From: Lachnospiraceae bacterium
GTDB taxonomy: Bacteria; Bacillota_A; Clostridia; Lachnospirales; Lachnospiraceae
Assembly: GCA_024699595.1 (NCBI GenBank)
Contig: JAILPG010000001.1
Coordinates: 1-9,710, forward strand
Reading direction: 5' to 3'
Length of the DNA: 9,710 nucleotides
Shown here: piece by piece, positions 1-6,438 of the stretch
Numbering within the stretch: position 1 is the first letter of the stretch
Layout of the letters: each line of letters opens with the position of its first letter
Notes under the pieces: generated by a model
Told to the model about the DNA's origin: nothing
Database searches by the model: none
The model's input: only the letters and a program-made list of their open reading frames with translations
Position numbers and translations under genes: made by a program

Positions 1-766
1 GAAGAACCATGATATTGAATTTTCAAATGTTGATTTTTCATATTCCGATGCTTCATCAACAGAAAACAGGAAAGTCCTTAAAGATGTTTCCTTTACGATC
101 CCCGAAGGATCAACAACAGCGATCGTAGGGCCTTCGGGAAGCGGCAAGACCACGATCTGTAACCTGATCGCAAGATTCTATGACGTAACGGGAGGCAGGA
201 TCTCGCTTGGCGGGATTGATGTGAGGGAGTACAGCTTAGACAGCCTGCTTAAAAATATCTCAATGGTATTTCAGAATGTGTATCTGTTTAACGATACCAT
301 CCGTGCAAACATCTGCTTCGGCAGGGATAACGTAACGGAAGAGGAAATGATCGAAGCTGCAAAGAAGGCCCGCTGTCATGACTTTATCATGGAACTGCCG
401 GACGGATACGATACTGTGATCGGTGAAGGCGGCGGTACACTATCCGGCGGCCAGAAGCAGAGGATATCCATAGCCAGGGCGATACTTAAGGATTCTCCGA
501 TAATTATCCTTGATGAGTCGACGGCAAGCATCGATCCGGAGAATGAGCACCTTATACAGGGTGCGATAACAGAACTTTCAAGGGGCAAGACAGTGATAAT
601 AATCGCACACAGGCTCGCAACGATCGAAGCGGCGGACCAGATACTCGTAGTTGATGACGGAAGGATCGTTGAAAGGGGAAGGCACAGTGAGCTGGTAAAC
701 CTTGGAGGCAGATATGCAGGCTTCGTAAAGATCAGGCAGCAGGCCGAAAACTGGCAGATCGCATGA
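1..766 (+). CDS. ABC transporter ATP-binding/permease protein, C-terminal NBD (5' end outside window)
   Basis: Open from the left edge, with the first whole codon at base 2, to a TGA at 764-766. About 254 residues are visible and they form an almost complete NBD. An A-loop Tyr lies in the stretch around bases 38-48. Walker A GPSGSGKT is at 128-151, the Q-loop is in SMVFQNVYLF, the signature LSGGQ is at 440-454, Walker B with catalytic Glu is IIILDES, and the H-loop is IIAHRL. The ASIDPENE D-loop region resembles exporter-fold siderophore-importer ABC proteins (IrtAB/YbtPQ type), as does the downstream pair. Its C-terminus (QAENWQIA) resembles that of the second ABC protein of the downstream operon (QNWKM). 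I infer it is the second half of a heterodimeric transporter whose membrane domain and partner lie upstream. A TetR gene follows after 94 bases with no convincing terminator between. Substrate and transport direction cannot be read from the NBD. Confidence 0.93.
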   Translation, partial: KNHDIEFSNVDFSYSDASSTENRKVLKDVSFTIPEGSTTAIVGPSGSGKTTICNLIARFYDVTGGRISLGGIDVREYSLDSLLKNISMVFQNVYLFNDTIRANICFGRDNVTEEEMIEAAKKARCHDFIMELPDGYDTVIGEGGGTLSGGQKQRISIARAILKDSPIIILDESTASIDPENEHLIQGAITELSRGKTVIIIAHRLATIEAADQILVVDDGRIVERGRHSELVNLGGRYAGFVKIRQQAENWQIA

Positions 767-825
767 TATAAGAATACTTCATAAGATTTTTGCATCTTGA
801 CAAAGAAGAAAGAGTATAGTAATCT

Positions 826-853
826 TTGATAGCGAACGCTGATAACTTATAAT
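826..853 (+). promoter_or_regulatory. Candidate promoter of the first TetR gene
   Basis: TTGATA at 826-831 (5/6 to the -35 consensus), a 16-bp spacer, and a perfect TATAAT -10 at 848-853. Transcription would start about 7 bases after the -10, at or next to the ATG at 861, so the mRNA would be leaderless. A weaker alternative lies just upstream: TTGACA at 797-802, a 17-bp spacer and TAATCT at 820-825. It would give a short leader of about 30 bases. Both could be used. Confidence 0.6.
827..844 (+). promoter_or_regulatory. Degenerate operator-like inverted repeat in the TetR promoter
   Basis: TGATAGC-GAAC-GCTGATA has the arm and 4-bp spacer geometry of the perfect GGTTAGC-N4-GCTAACC repeats at 1523-1540 and 9365-9382. 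It agrees with them at 9 of 14 arm positions, and the central AGC/GCT core is conserved. It fills the spacer between the -35 and -10 and overlaps the -35, where a repressor would block polymerase. The fit is weak enough to be chance. If real, it implies autoregulation by the adjacent TetR. Confidence 0.35.
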
Positions 854-860
854 AAATGAT

Positions 861-1478
861 ATGCCAAGAGACAAGACGTTAAGCCATATAAAGGTTAATA
901 AGGCCATAAAAGAAGAGTTCCTTGAAAAGGGATATGAAGCTGCATCGATACGAAGCATAGGTGCCAGGGCAGGGATGACATCCGCAGGCCTGTACAGGCA
1001 TTATGCCGATAAAGAGGCAATGTTCAGTGCTATGGTGGAGCCTCTGATAAAGGAGATTCAGGATTGGACACGCAGGCATACCGAGAAGAAGTACATGCTC
1101 CTGGACGGCGCGACAGAGAACAGTGAAATTTATGGCGAGACATTTGTTGACATGGTAAGAGAAGTGATCCTCCCCAAGAGAGATGAGTTCAAGCTTCTGA
1201 TGACCTGTTCTCAGGGAACGAAGTATGAAAACTTTATTCATGACTATGCACTTGTCAGCCAGAAGGAATTAATTGATGCGTTAAGCTATATGAAGAAGAA
1301 AGGGTGTCCGGTGAAGGACGTTGATGAGGATGAACTGCATATGCTACTCTCGGCATATCTGACTGCATGCTTTGAGCCGATCATACATGATTGTGAAGAA
1401 GCCAAGATAAATAAATACTTAAATACCATACAGGAATACTTCATGCCGGGTTGGATGAGGATAATGGGAATGAATTAA
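861..1478 (+). CDS. TetR/AcrR-family transcriptional regulator (first)
   Basis: 205 residues, a typical TetR length, acting as a DNA-binding dimer in the cytoplasm. The N-terminal helix-turn-helix spans about residues 10-55: FLEKGYEAASIRSIGARAG is followed by the recognition-helix and boundary stretch TSAGLYRHYADKEAMF, the classic TetR_N pattern. The remainder is a helical ligand-binding and dimerisation domain with no ligand-specific motif that I recognise. It shares a GT-x-YENF stretch with the second TetR gene, which suggests the two are paralogues. An in-frame stop (TAA at 843-845) lies just upstream, and ATG 861 is the only usual start codon ahead of the DNA-binding domain. There is no Shine-Dalgarno sequence, which fits a leaderless transcript from the TATAAT at 848. 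It probably regulates the flanking ABC operons and itself. Confidence 0.93.
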   Translation: MPRDKTLSHIKVNKAIKEEFLEKGYEAASIRSIGARAGMTSAGLYRHYADKEAMFSAMVEPLIKEIQDWTRRHTEKKYMLLDGATENSEIYGETFVDMVREVILPKRDEFKLLMTCSQGTKYENFIHDYALVSQKELIDALSYMKKKGCPVKDVDEDELHMLLSAYLTACFEPIIHDCEEAKINKYLNTIQEYFMPGWMRIMGMN

Positions 1479-1499
1479 AGAGCCGCAAGGCTCTTTTTT
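1477..1499 (+). terminator. Rho-independent terminator after the first TetR gene
   Basis: A perfect 8-bp stem, AAAGAGCC/GGCTCTTT, closes a GCAA tetraloop of the stable GNRA class and runs into a T tract at 1494-1499. The left arm begins within the TAA stop codon. This should insulate the TetR transcript from the transporter operon, so that operon needs its own promoter in 1500-1609. Confidence 0.93.
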
Positions 1500-1522
1500 A
1501 TTGTTGTAAGTTATCAAATTGC

Positions 1523-1540
1523 GGTTAGCGATAGCTAACC
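1523..1540. promoter_or_regulatory. Operator candidate: perfect inverted repeat upstream of the ABC-ECF operon
   Basis: GGTTAGC-GATA-GCTAACC has 7-bp perfect arms and a 4-bp centre. The same arms with a different centre (AGCC) occur at 9365-9382 ahead of the next ABC gene. Conserved arms with an unconserved spacer are expected for a dimeric regulator such as a TetR protein. It lies 70 bases ahead of the TTG start. The core promoter here is unclear. The best I see is TTGCGG (1519-1524), 18 bp, then CATATA (1543-1548), which would place the repeat in the spacer. Confidence 0.8.
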
Positions 1541-1553
1541 CACATATACCGCT

Positions 1554-1573
1554 TAACCCGTTTGTACGGTTTA
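1554..1573. repeat. Second inverted repeat in the operon leader
   Basis: TAACCCGT-TTGT-ACGGTTTA has 8-bp arms with one mismatch and a 4-bp centre. Its left arm repeats TAACCC from the right end of the operator at 1536-1541, exactly 18 bp further on. It also repeats the GGTT/AACC elements of that operator in opposite order. It may be an auxiliary regulator site or a short mRNA hairpin between the promoter and the ribosome binding site. No counterpart is seen before the gene at 9399. Confidence 0.4.
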
Positions 1574-1596
1574 CATAGATAGTCAATACCGGATCC

Positions 1597-1601
1597 GGAG
1601 G
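1597..1601 (+). promoter_or_regulatory. Ribosome binding site that selects a TTG start
   Basis: GGAGG lies 8 bases before the TTG at 1610. The nearest in-frame ATG (1637) has no comparable site, so TTG is preferred. The last two bases of the palindrome CCGGATCCGG (1589-1598) overlap this site. Confidence 0.85.
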
Positions 1602-1609
1602 TAAGAAAA

Positions 1610-3373
1610 TTGGGAAAGACACAGAAATTCGATCATATGAAACTGATCGGACAATATGCGGGCGGACACAGGAAACTGATCACGCTCGGAAGAATAATAG
1701 CGGCAATCAGCGCGATAATAGTGCTGATCCCGTACTATGATCTGTGGAAGATCATAAGCATTGCGGTAAATAATGAGGACACGGCACAGATCAGCCATTA
1801 TGCATGGCAGGCTGTAATACTGACGGTAGCATCGCTTCTGATATATATAGCGGCGCTTTTGTGTACACACATAGCTGCCTTCAGGGTGCAGGCCAATATG
1901 AGAAGTTCACTTATGAGGAGGATAATCACACTCCCGCTTGGGGTGTTCGATGAAGACGGTACCGGAAAAATAAGGCGGATAGTAAATGATTCCACGGCGG
2001 CCACAGAGACATTCATAGCTCATCAGCTTCCGGATAAGACAGTTGCAGCGGTAACACCGGTCGGACTTGCGGTTCTTATATTTGCCTTTAACTGGAAAAT
2101 AGGACTCATCTGTATGATACCTGCCGTCATAGGATTCGCCTGCATGATGACAATGATGGGGTCGGGAATGCAGGAAAAGATGCAGGAATATCAGAATGCA
2201 CTTGATACAATGAGTTCCGAAGCGACGGAGTATGTAAGGGGTGTTCCGATTGTTAAGACCTTCGGCCAGACAGTCCATTCCTTTAAAAGATTTAAGGAAG
2301 CAATTGACGGTTTCGGCAAGTGGGCTACCGATTATACTCTCATTCTAAGATGGCCGATGACGGCATTTATGACTTGTATCAATGCGATCTTTGCCTTTAT
2401 CGTGATCGCCGCATTTGCCTTCTCAAAGGATGGGACAACGGCAGGACTCATCCTGAATATCATGTACTACATAATCGTAACTCCGCTTATTACCGTAGCA
2501 CTTACCAAGGTGGCATATTCCGGAGAAGCGGAAATGACACTTATAGATGCTCTGAAACGCGTGGGCTCCATAATGGAGATAGAACCGCTTAAAGACAATA
2601 AGACCGGACAGTCCCCGAAGGATCACAGCGTGGAATTTAAGAATGTTACATACCGGTATAAGGATGCAGCAAGGGATGCAGTAGAAAATGTATCAATAAG
2701 GATTGAGCCCGGTGAACACGTTGCTTTCGTCGGTCCTTCGGGATCGGGTAAGACCACGCTTGCCGAACTGATCGTACGGTTCTTTGACGTTAATGAGGGA
2801 GAGATACTGATCGGAGGCGTTAACGTCAAAGACATTCCTTCTAATGAACTTATGAAACAGGTTTCATTCGTATTTCAGGACAGCCGGCTGATAAAGAAGT
2901 CCATTTTTGAAAATGTAAGGATGGCAAAACCCGACGCCGGTGAAGAGGAGGTAATGGCTGCCCTTAAAACAGCGCAGTGTATGGATATCATAGAAAAGCT
3001 TCCAAAAGGAATACATACTATCATCGGCGAAAAGGGTACTTACCTTTCGGGAGGAGAGCAGCAGAGGATAACGATCGCAAGAGCAGTACTTAAGGATGCT
3101 CCTATCATCATACTGGATGAAGCCACGGCCTTTGCGGATCCCGATAACGAAGCAAGGGTACAGACGGCATTTGAAGAACTTGCAAAAGGAAAGACGCTTA
3201 TTATGATCGCACACAGATTAAGCACTGTAATGAATGCTGACAGGATCTATGCCTTTGATGAAGGAAAGTGTGTCGAGAGCGGTACGCATGACGAACTTAT
3301 GGATAAAGAAGGTATATATAGGCGTATGTTTGAAGAATACACAAGATCCATAGAGTGGAAGGTAGGTGCATAA
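1610..3373 (+). CDS. ABC transporter ATP-binding/permease protein, first half of pair (IrtA/YbtP-like)
   Basis: 587 residues from a TTG start, the normal size for a fused membrane-ATPase half-transporter. Six membrane helices are expected in the first 305 residues, with clear hydrophobic stretches near 23-50, 65-90, 145-184 and 245-300. The NBD has Walker A GPSGSGKT (375-382), a Q-loop in VSFVFQDSRL, signature LSGGE (479-483), Walker B with catalytic Glu IIILDEAT (499-506), D-loop AFAD and H-loop His535. All catalytic elements are present. The DEATAFADPDNE run is, in my recollection, characteristic of the siderophore-importer branch (IrtAB, YbtPQ), which has an exporter fold but works in uptake. 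It overlaps or abuts the next ABC gene, so a heterodimer is likely. Chelate or tetrapyrrole uptake is inferred from the family and the ECF genes that follow. An export role cannot be excluded. Confidence 0.93.
   Translation: MGKTQKFDHMKLIGQYAGGHRKLITLGRIIAAISAIIVLIPYYDLWKIISIAVNNEDTAQISHYAWQAVILTVASLLIYIAALLCTHIAAFRVQANMRSSLMRRIITLPLGVFDEDGTGKIRRIVNDSTAATETFIAHQLPDKTVAAVTPVGLAVLIFAFNWKIGLICMIPAVIGFACMMTMMGSGMQEKMQEYQNALDTMSSEATEYVRGVPIVKTFGQTVHSFKRFKEAIDGFGKWATDYTLILRWPMTAFMTCINAIFAFIVIAAFAFSKDGTTAGLILNIMYYIIVTPLITVALTKVAYSGEAEMTLIDALKRVGSIMEIEPLKDNKTGQSPKDHSVEFKNVTYRYKDAARDAVENVSIRIEPGEHVAFVGPSGSGKTTLAELIVRFFDVNEGEILIGGVNVKDIPSNELMKQVSFVFQDSRLIKKSIFENVRMAKPDAGEEEVMAALKTAQCMDIIEKLPKGIHTIIGEKGTYLSGGEQQRITIARAVLKDAPIIILDEATAFADPDNEARVQTAFEELAKGKTLIMIAHRLSTVMNADRIYAFDEGKCVESGTHDELMDKEGIYRRMFEEYTRSIEWKVGA
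3361..3366 (+). promoter_or_regulatory. Ribosome binding site deciding the start of the second ABC gene
   Basis: GGTAGG, inside the end of the first ABC gene, stands 8 bases before ATG 3375. The in-frame GTG at 3366 overlaps this site and has only GGAAGG (3357-3362) 3 bases upstream, so ATG 3375 is the better start. Confidence 0.6.
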
Positions 3374-3374
3374 A

Positions 3375-5108
3375 ATGGTAGAAAAATTAAAGCATAAGTA
3401 TGCGCTGTCGACACAGGGCGCGAAGGATATGATAAGAGCATGCATCTGCGTAGCCGTTACGAATATCATGTTGATGATGCCTGCAGGTATACTATACAGC
3501 CTTATAAAGGATCTGCTTGAAGGAACGCTTACACGGGAACGCATCCCGTTTTATGCATATGGGTCATTTATTGTACTTTTACTTATAGCAATAACAAACT
3601 TCATCCAATATAATGCAACTTTTCTTACTACATACAGGGAAAGCGGAGTGAGAAGAACCACGATCGCAGAAAAGCTCAGAAAACTTCCGCTTTCTTACTT
3701 CGGCAAAAAGAATATATCGGATCTGACAACAAATATCATGGGTGACTGCGCTCAGATAGAAACTGCGTCAAGTCACTGGATCCCCGAACTCATAGGGGCG
3801 CTGATATCTGTATGTCTTGTCGGGGTGAGCCTCTTCTTTGCTTTTGACTGGAGGATGGTACTGGCAAGCTTCTGGGTGATCCCGGTAGCTTTCCTAATTA
3901 TATTCACCTGCTCCGGTGCAGAGAAAAATGCTGTCAGGAAAAATTCAGCCGTTAAACTTGCCATGACTGACGGGATCCAGGAATGCCTTGAGTCAATAAG
4001 AGACTTAAAAGCAAACAATGCGGAAGACAGATATATGGAGGAGTTGGATGAAAAGATAAAAAATGTCGAGAAAATGGCCCTCTTTACCGAACTGAAAATG
4101 GCTGTATATGTCAATTCTGCAGCGATCGTCCTTAAGATCGGTATAGGCACTACCGCTGTGGTCGGAGGAGCTTTATTTGCCAGGGGAGAGATTTCCATAT
4201 TGACATTCTTTATGTTCTTAATGCTGGTGGCAAGACTTTATGATCCCATGCAGATCACCCTTCAGAACTTTGCTGCTATAATCTCATGCGGTATTCAATG
4301 CGAAAGGCTTGATGAAGTCCTTTCGACGAAGATCCAGACAGGCGCAGAAGAACTTAAGAATAACGGATATGATATCGTTTTTGATCATGTGGGATTCAAA
4401 TATTCCGATGATACCGATGTCCTAAAAGATGTAAGCTTTACTGCCAGACAAGGACAGGTAACAGCCCTTATCGGTCCGTCCGGTGGAGGAAAAACAACCA
4501 TATCCAGACTTGCCGCAAGATTCTGGGACGTCAATGAAGGAAAGATCACTCTGGGAGGGGAGGACATATCGGAGATCGATCCGGAGACCCTGCTTAAGAA
4601 TTATTCCATAGTTTTCCAGGATGTAACCCTGTTCAATAATACGGTCATGGAGAATATCCGTATAGGCAGGGAAGGAGCAACCGATGAGGAAGTCAAGGAA
4701 GCTGCCAGACTTGCCAATTGCGAGCAGTTTGTGGATCTGCTGCCACAGAAGTATGACACATATATCGGAGAGAACGGAAGCGAACTCTCGGGTGGAGAGA
4801 GACAGAGGATATCAATTGCAAGAGCATTTCTCAAGGATGCACCGGTTATCCTGCTTGATGAAGCCACGGCATCTCTGGATGCGGAGAATGAAACAGCGAT
4901 ACAGGAAGCCCTGTCAAGACTCATAAAAAATAAGACAGTCATGATCATTGCTCACCGTATGAGAACAATAGCAAATGCCAATCATATCGTGGTGCTTAAG
5001 GACGGTGTTGTTGCCGAGCAGGGAAGCCCTGAATTCTTAAGCGGATATGACAGTATATACAGTCATATGACAAAGCAGCAGATGGTCTCACAGAACTGGA
5101 AGATGTAA
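3375..5108 (+). CDS. ABC transporter ATP-binding/permease protein, second half of pair (IrtB/YbtQ-like)
   Basis: 577 residues from ATG 3375, or 580 if GTG 3366 is used. The membrane domain covers about residues 1-300, with hydrophobic stretches near 17-48, 58-80, 134-172 and 240-290. The NBD has Walker A GPSGGGKT (367-374), Q-loop in YSIVFQDVTLF, signature LSGGE (471-475), Walker B and catalytic residues D495-E496 in LLDEATASLD, and H-loop His527. Both ATP sites of a heterodimer with the preceding protein therefore look competent, unlike ABC pairs with one degenerate site. The N-terminal YALSTQGAKDMI stretch is one I associate with ABC proteins encoded next to MptD-type S components. The start codon lies one base after the stop of the first ABC gene, which implies translational coupling. 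The cytoplasmic NBDs would power a transporter whose substrate is unknown. Confidence 0.93.
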   Translation: MVEKLKHKYALSTQGAKDMIRACICVAVTNIMLMMPAGILYSLIKDLLEGTLTRERIPFYAYGSFIVLLLIAITNFIQYNATFLTTYRESGVRRTTIAEKLRKLPLSYFGKKNISDLTTNIMGDCAQIETASSHWIPELIGALISVCLVGVSLFFAFDWRMVLASFWVIPVAFLIIFTCSGAEKNAVRKNSAVKLAMTDGIQECLESIRDLKANNAEDRYMEELDEKIKNVEKMALFTELKMAVYVNSAAIVLKIGIGTTAVVGGALFARGEISILTFFMFLMLVARLYDPMQITLQNFAAIISCGIQCERLDEVLSTKIQTGAEELKNNGYDIVFDHVGFKYSDDTDVLKDVSFTARQGQVTALIGPSGGGKTTISRLAARFWDVNEGKITLGGEDISEIDPETLLKNYSIVFQDVTLFNNTVMENIRIGREGATDEEVKEAARLANCEQFVDLLPQKYDTYIGENGSELSGGERQRISIARAFLKDAPVILLDEATASLDAENETAIQEALSRLIKNKTVMIIAHRMRTIANANHIVVLKDGVVAEQGSPEFLSGYDSIYSHMTKQQMVSQNWKM

Positions 5109-5131
5109 GACAAAAAAGGAGGATAGATGAA

Positions 5132-5716
5132 ATGGAAAATAACGATCGTTTAAATGCTAAGGACCTTATTAATGTAGGTATATATACGGCCATATGTGCC
5201 GTGATATGCTGCGCGGTGGCAATGACGGGAGTCATACCGATCATGATGGTACTCCTGGTGGTGTTTGTGCCTTTGCTTACAGGGATCCCGTATATGATGT
5301 TTTTGACCAAAGTAAAGAAATTCGGCATGATACTTATCCTGAATGTGCTCATGGGAGCTTTAATGTGGGTTACCGGAATGAGTTATTATGCACTTGTTGT
5401 GGGAACTATATCGGGACTTATAGCTGAGTTTATATATCGTGCAGGGGATTACAGGAGTAAGAAGCTTGGTGTCCTGGCATATGCCGTTTCAGGAATATAC
5501 TGCTGGGCTAACTACTTTGGGATATTCTTTAATGCGGAAGGTTATTTTTCCACAAGACAGAATTTTGGCCGTGAATATATTGATGCGGTTACGAAAATGC
5601 TGCCGATGTGGATGTGCCCCGTCCTTTTGATCGCAGATTTTGTCTGCGGCCTCATAGGTGGATGGATAGGAACGAAGATGTTAAGGAAACATTTTGAGAA
5701 AGCAGGGATTGCCTGA
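5132..5716 (+). CDS. ECF transporter S component, MptD/Trep_Strep family
   Basis: 194 residues, strongly hydrophobic, with about six predicted membrane helices (roughly 11-32, 36-57, 64-82, 84-102, 112-133, 161-184), the usual architecture of ECF substrate-binding S proteins. The N-terminal KDLINVGIYTAI and the later IPYMMFLTKVKKFGM pattern match my memory of the MptD family of putative S components (TIGR02185, Trep_Strep). The protein would sit in the membrane, bind the substrate, and hand it over through the EcfT and EcfA encoded next. The ATG at 5132 follows GGAGG (5118-5122) with 9 bases between. An out-of-frame ATG lies closer, at 5127. The substrate is not assigned from sequence. A heme or related tetrapyrrole is one hypothesis, from resemblance of the gene order to streptococcal siaDEFGH. 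Confidence 0.88.
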   Translation: MENNDRLNAKDLINVGIYTAICAVICCAVAMTGVIPIMMVLLVVFVPLLTGIPYMMFLTKVKKFGMILILNVLMGALMWVTGMSYYALVVGTISGLIAEFIYRAGDYRSKKLGVLAYAVSGIYCWANYFGIFFNAEGYFSTRQNFGREYIDAVTKMLPMWMCPVLLIADFVCGLIGGWIGTKMLRKHFEKAGIA

Positions 5717-5718
5717 TC

Positions 5719-6438
5719 ATGGAATATAAATTGGACAGAAATGCGCATTCACTGCTGGACCCGCGCACTAAACTCCTCTTGCTTTTTACAAGTTCTGTGT
5801 TTGTTGTGGGAAATGCCGGGGAGAAGTGGATGATCGTTTTTTATTGGATCCTTGTATACCTGCCTGTTCTCCTGCTGTTTGCCCAAAGGGAATGGAAGGC
5901 CGGTTTTCTTTCCATAGCGGTCTATATCGGAAGCTATTACTCAGGTCTTGCGCTGCGAAATGATCTGACAGCATTAGAGTCAGTTCTGGCTCTTATGCTT
6001 TATATAATAACGAAGATCCTGCCAACGGTAATCCTGGCAAGATATATTGTCAAAAGCACAAGGGTCTCGGAGTTCCTTGCTGCGATGAACCGTATGCATG
6101 TACCGGATAAGTTCACAATTCCGATAAGTGTGATCTTCAGGTTCTTTCCCACTGTTGTGGATGAATCCAGGGCGATCAATGATGCCATGCGCATGAGGGG
6201 AGTCGAGATGGGAGCAAATAAGGCTGCAGAGTCGGTAGAATACAGGATGGTACCTCTGATAGCATCATGTTCGATAATAGGCGAGGAATTATCGGCCGCG
6301 GCCATGACTCGCGGACTGGATGTCGGGAAAAAGAGAAGCTGTATCTGGAAGATCAGGTTCAGGTTCTCTGATTGGGTAATAACGGCACTTTGCCTTAGTT
6401 GCTTTGTATGGTGGGGGATAGGAAGGTTTTTTGTATGA
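5719..6438 (+). CDS. ecfT: Energy-coupling factor transmembrane protein EcfT
   Basis: 239 residues. It is the scaffold subunit that links the S component to the ATPase. The N-terminal DPRTKL (14-19) is the usual EcfT opening, followed by hydrophobic helices through about residue 110. The cytoplasmic coupling region has the two Ala-Arg-type motifs that contact the ATPases: AMRMRG at 156-161, and MTRG at 196-199 in AMTRGLDV. A final membrane helix lies near 217-236. The gene starts two bases after the S-component stop, with only a weak AGGG upstream, so translation is probably coupled. Its stop overlaps the ATPase start. A dedicated S-T-A operon suggests a group I ECF importer with its own module, though sharing with other S proteins is possible. 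Confidence 0.92.
   Translation: MEYKLDRNAHSLLDPRTKLLLLFTSSVFVVGNAGEKWMIVFYWILVYLPVLLLFAQREWKAGFLSIAVYIGSYYSGLALRNDLTALESVLALMLYIITKILPTVILARYIVKSTRVSEFLAAMNRMHVPDKFTIPISVIFRFFPTVVDESRAINDAMRMRGVEMGANKAAESVEYRMVPLIASCSIIGEELSAAAMTRGLDVGKKRSCIWKIRFRFSDWVITALCLSCFVWWGIGRFFV

Noticed and set aside
376..795. Minus-strand open frame of 139 codons opposite the first ABC gene
   Set aside because: It lies almost wholly opposite a clear NBD, its peptide has no domain pattern, and no ribosome binding site or context supports it. The same applies to the other minus-strand frames opposite ABC genes, such as 3773-4198 and 4601-4948.
783..798. AAGAT/ATCTT hairpin as a terminator after the first ABC fragment
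   Set aside because: The stem is only 5 bp, A-T rich, and has no T run after it. It is too weak to call.
3366..3374. GTG start for the second ABC gene
   Set aside because: It overlaps the ribosome binding site itself. ATG 3375 has GGTAGG at 8 bases.
1610..5108. Degenerate ATP site in the ABC pair
   Set aside because: Both NBDs keep Walker A Lys, Walker B Asp-Glu and H-loop His. LSGGE instead of LSGGQ is a common variant, so no asymmetry in catalytic residues can be claimed.
6399..6434. Upstream TTG extension of the EcfA gene
   Set aside because: It adds 12 residues lying inside ecfT and before the normal NBD start. ATG 6435 has a good ribosome binding site and an ATGA overlap with the ecfT stop.
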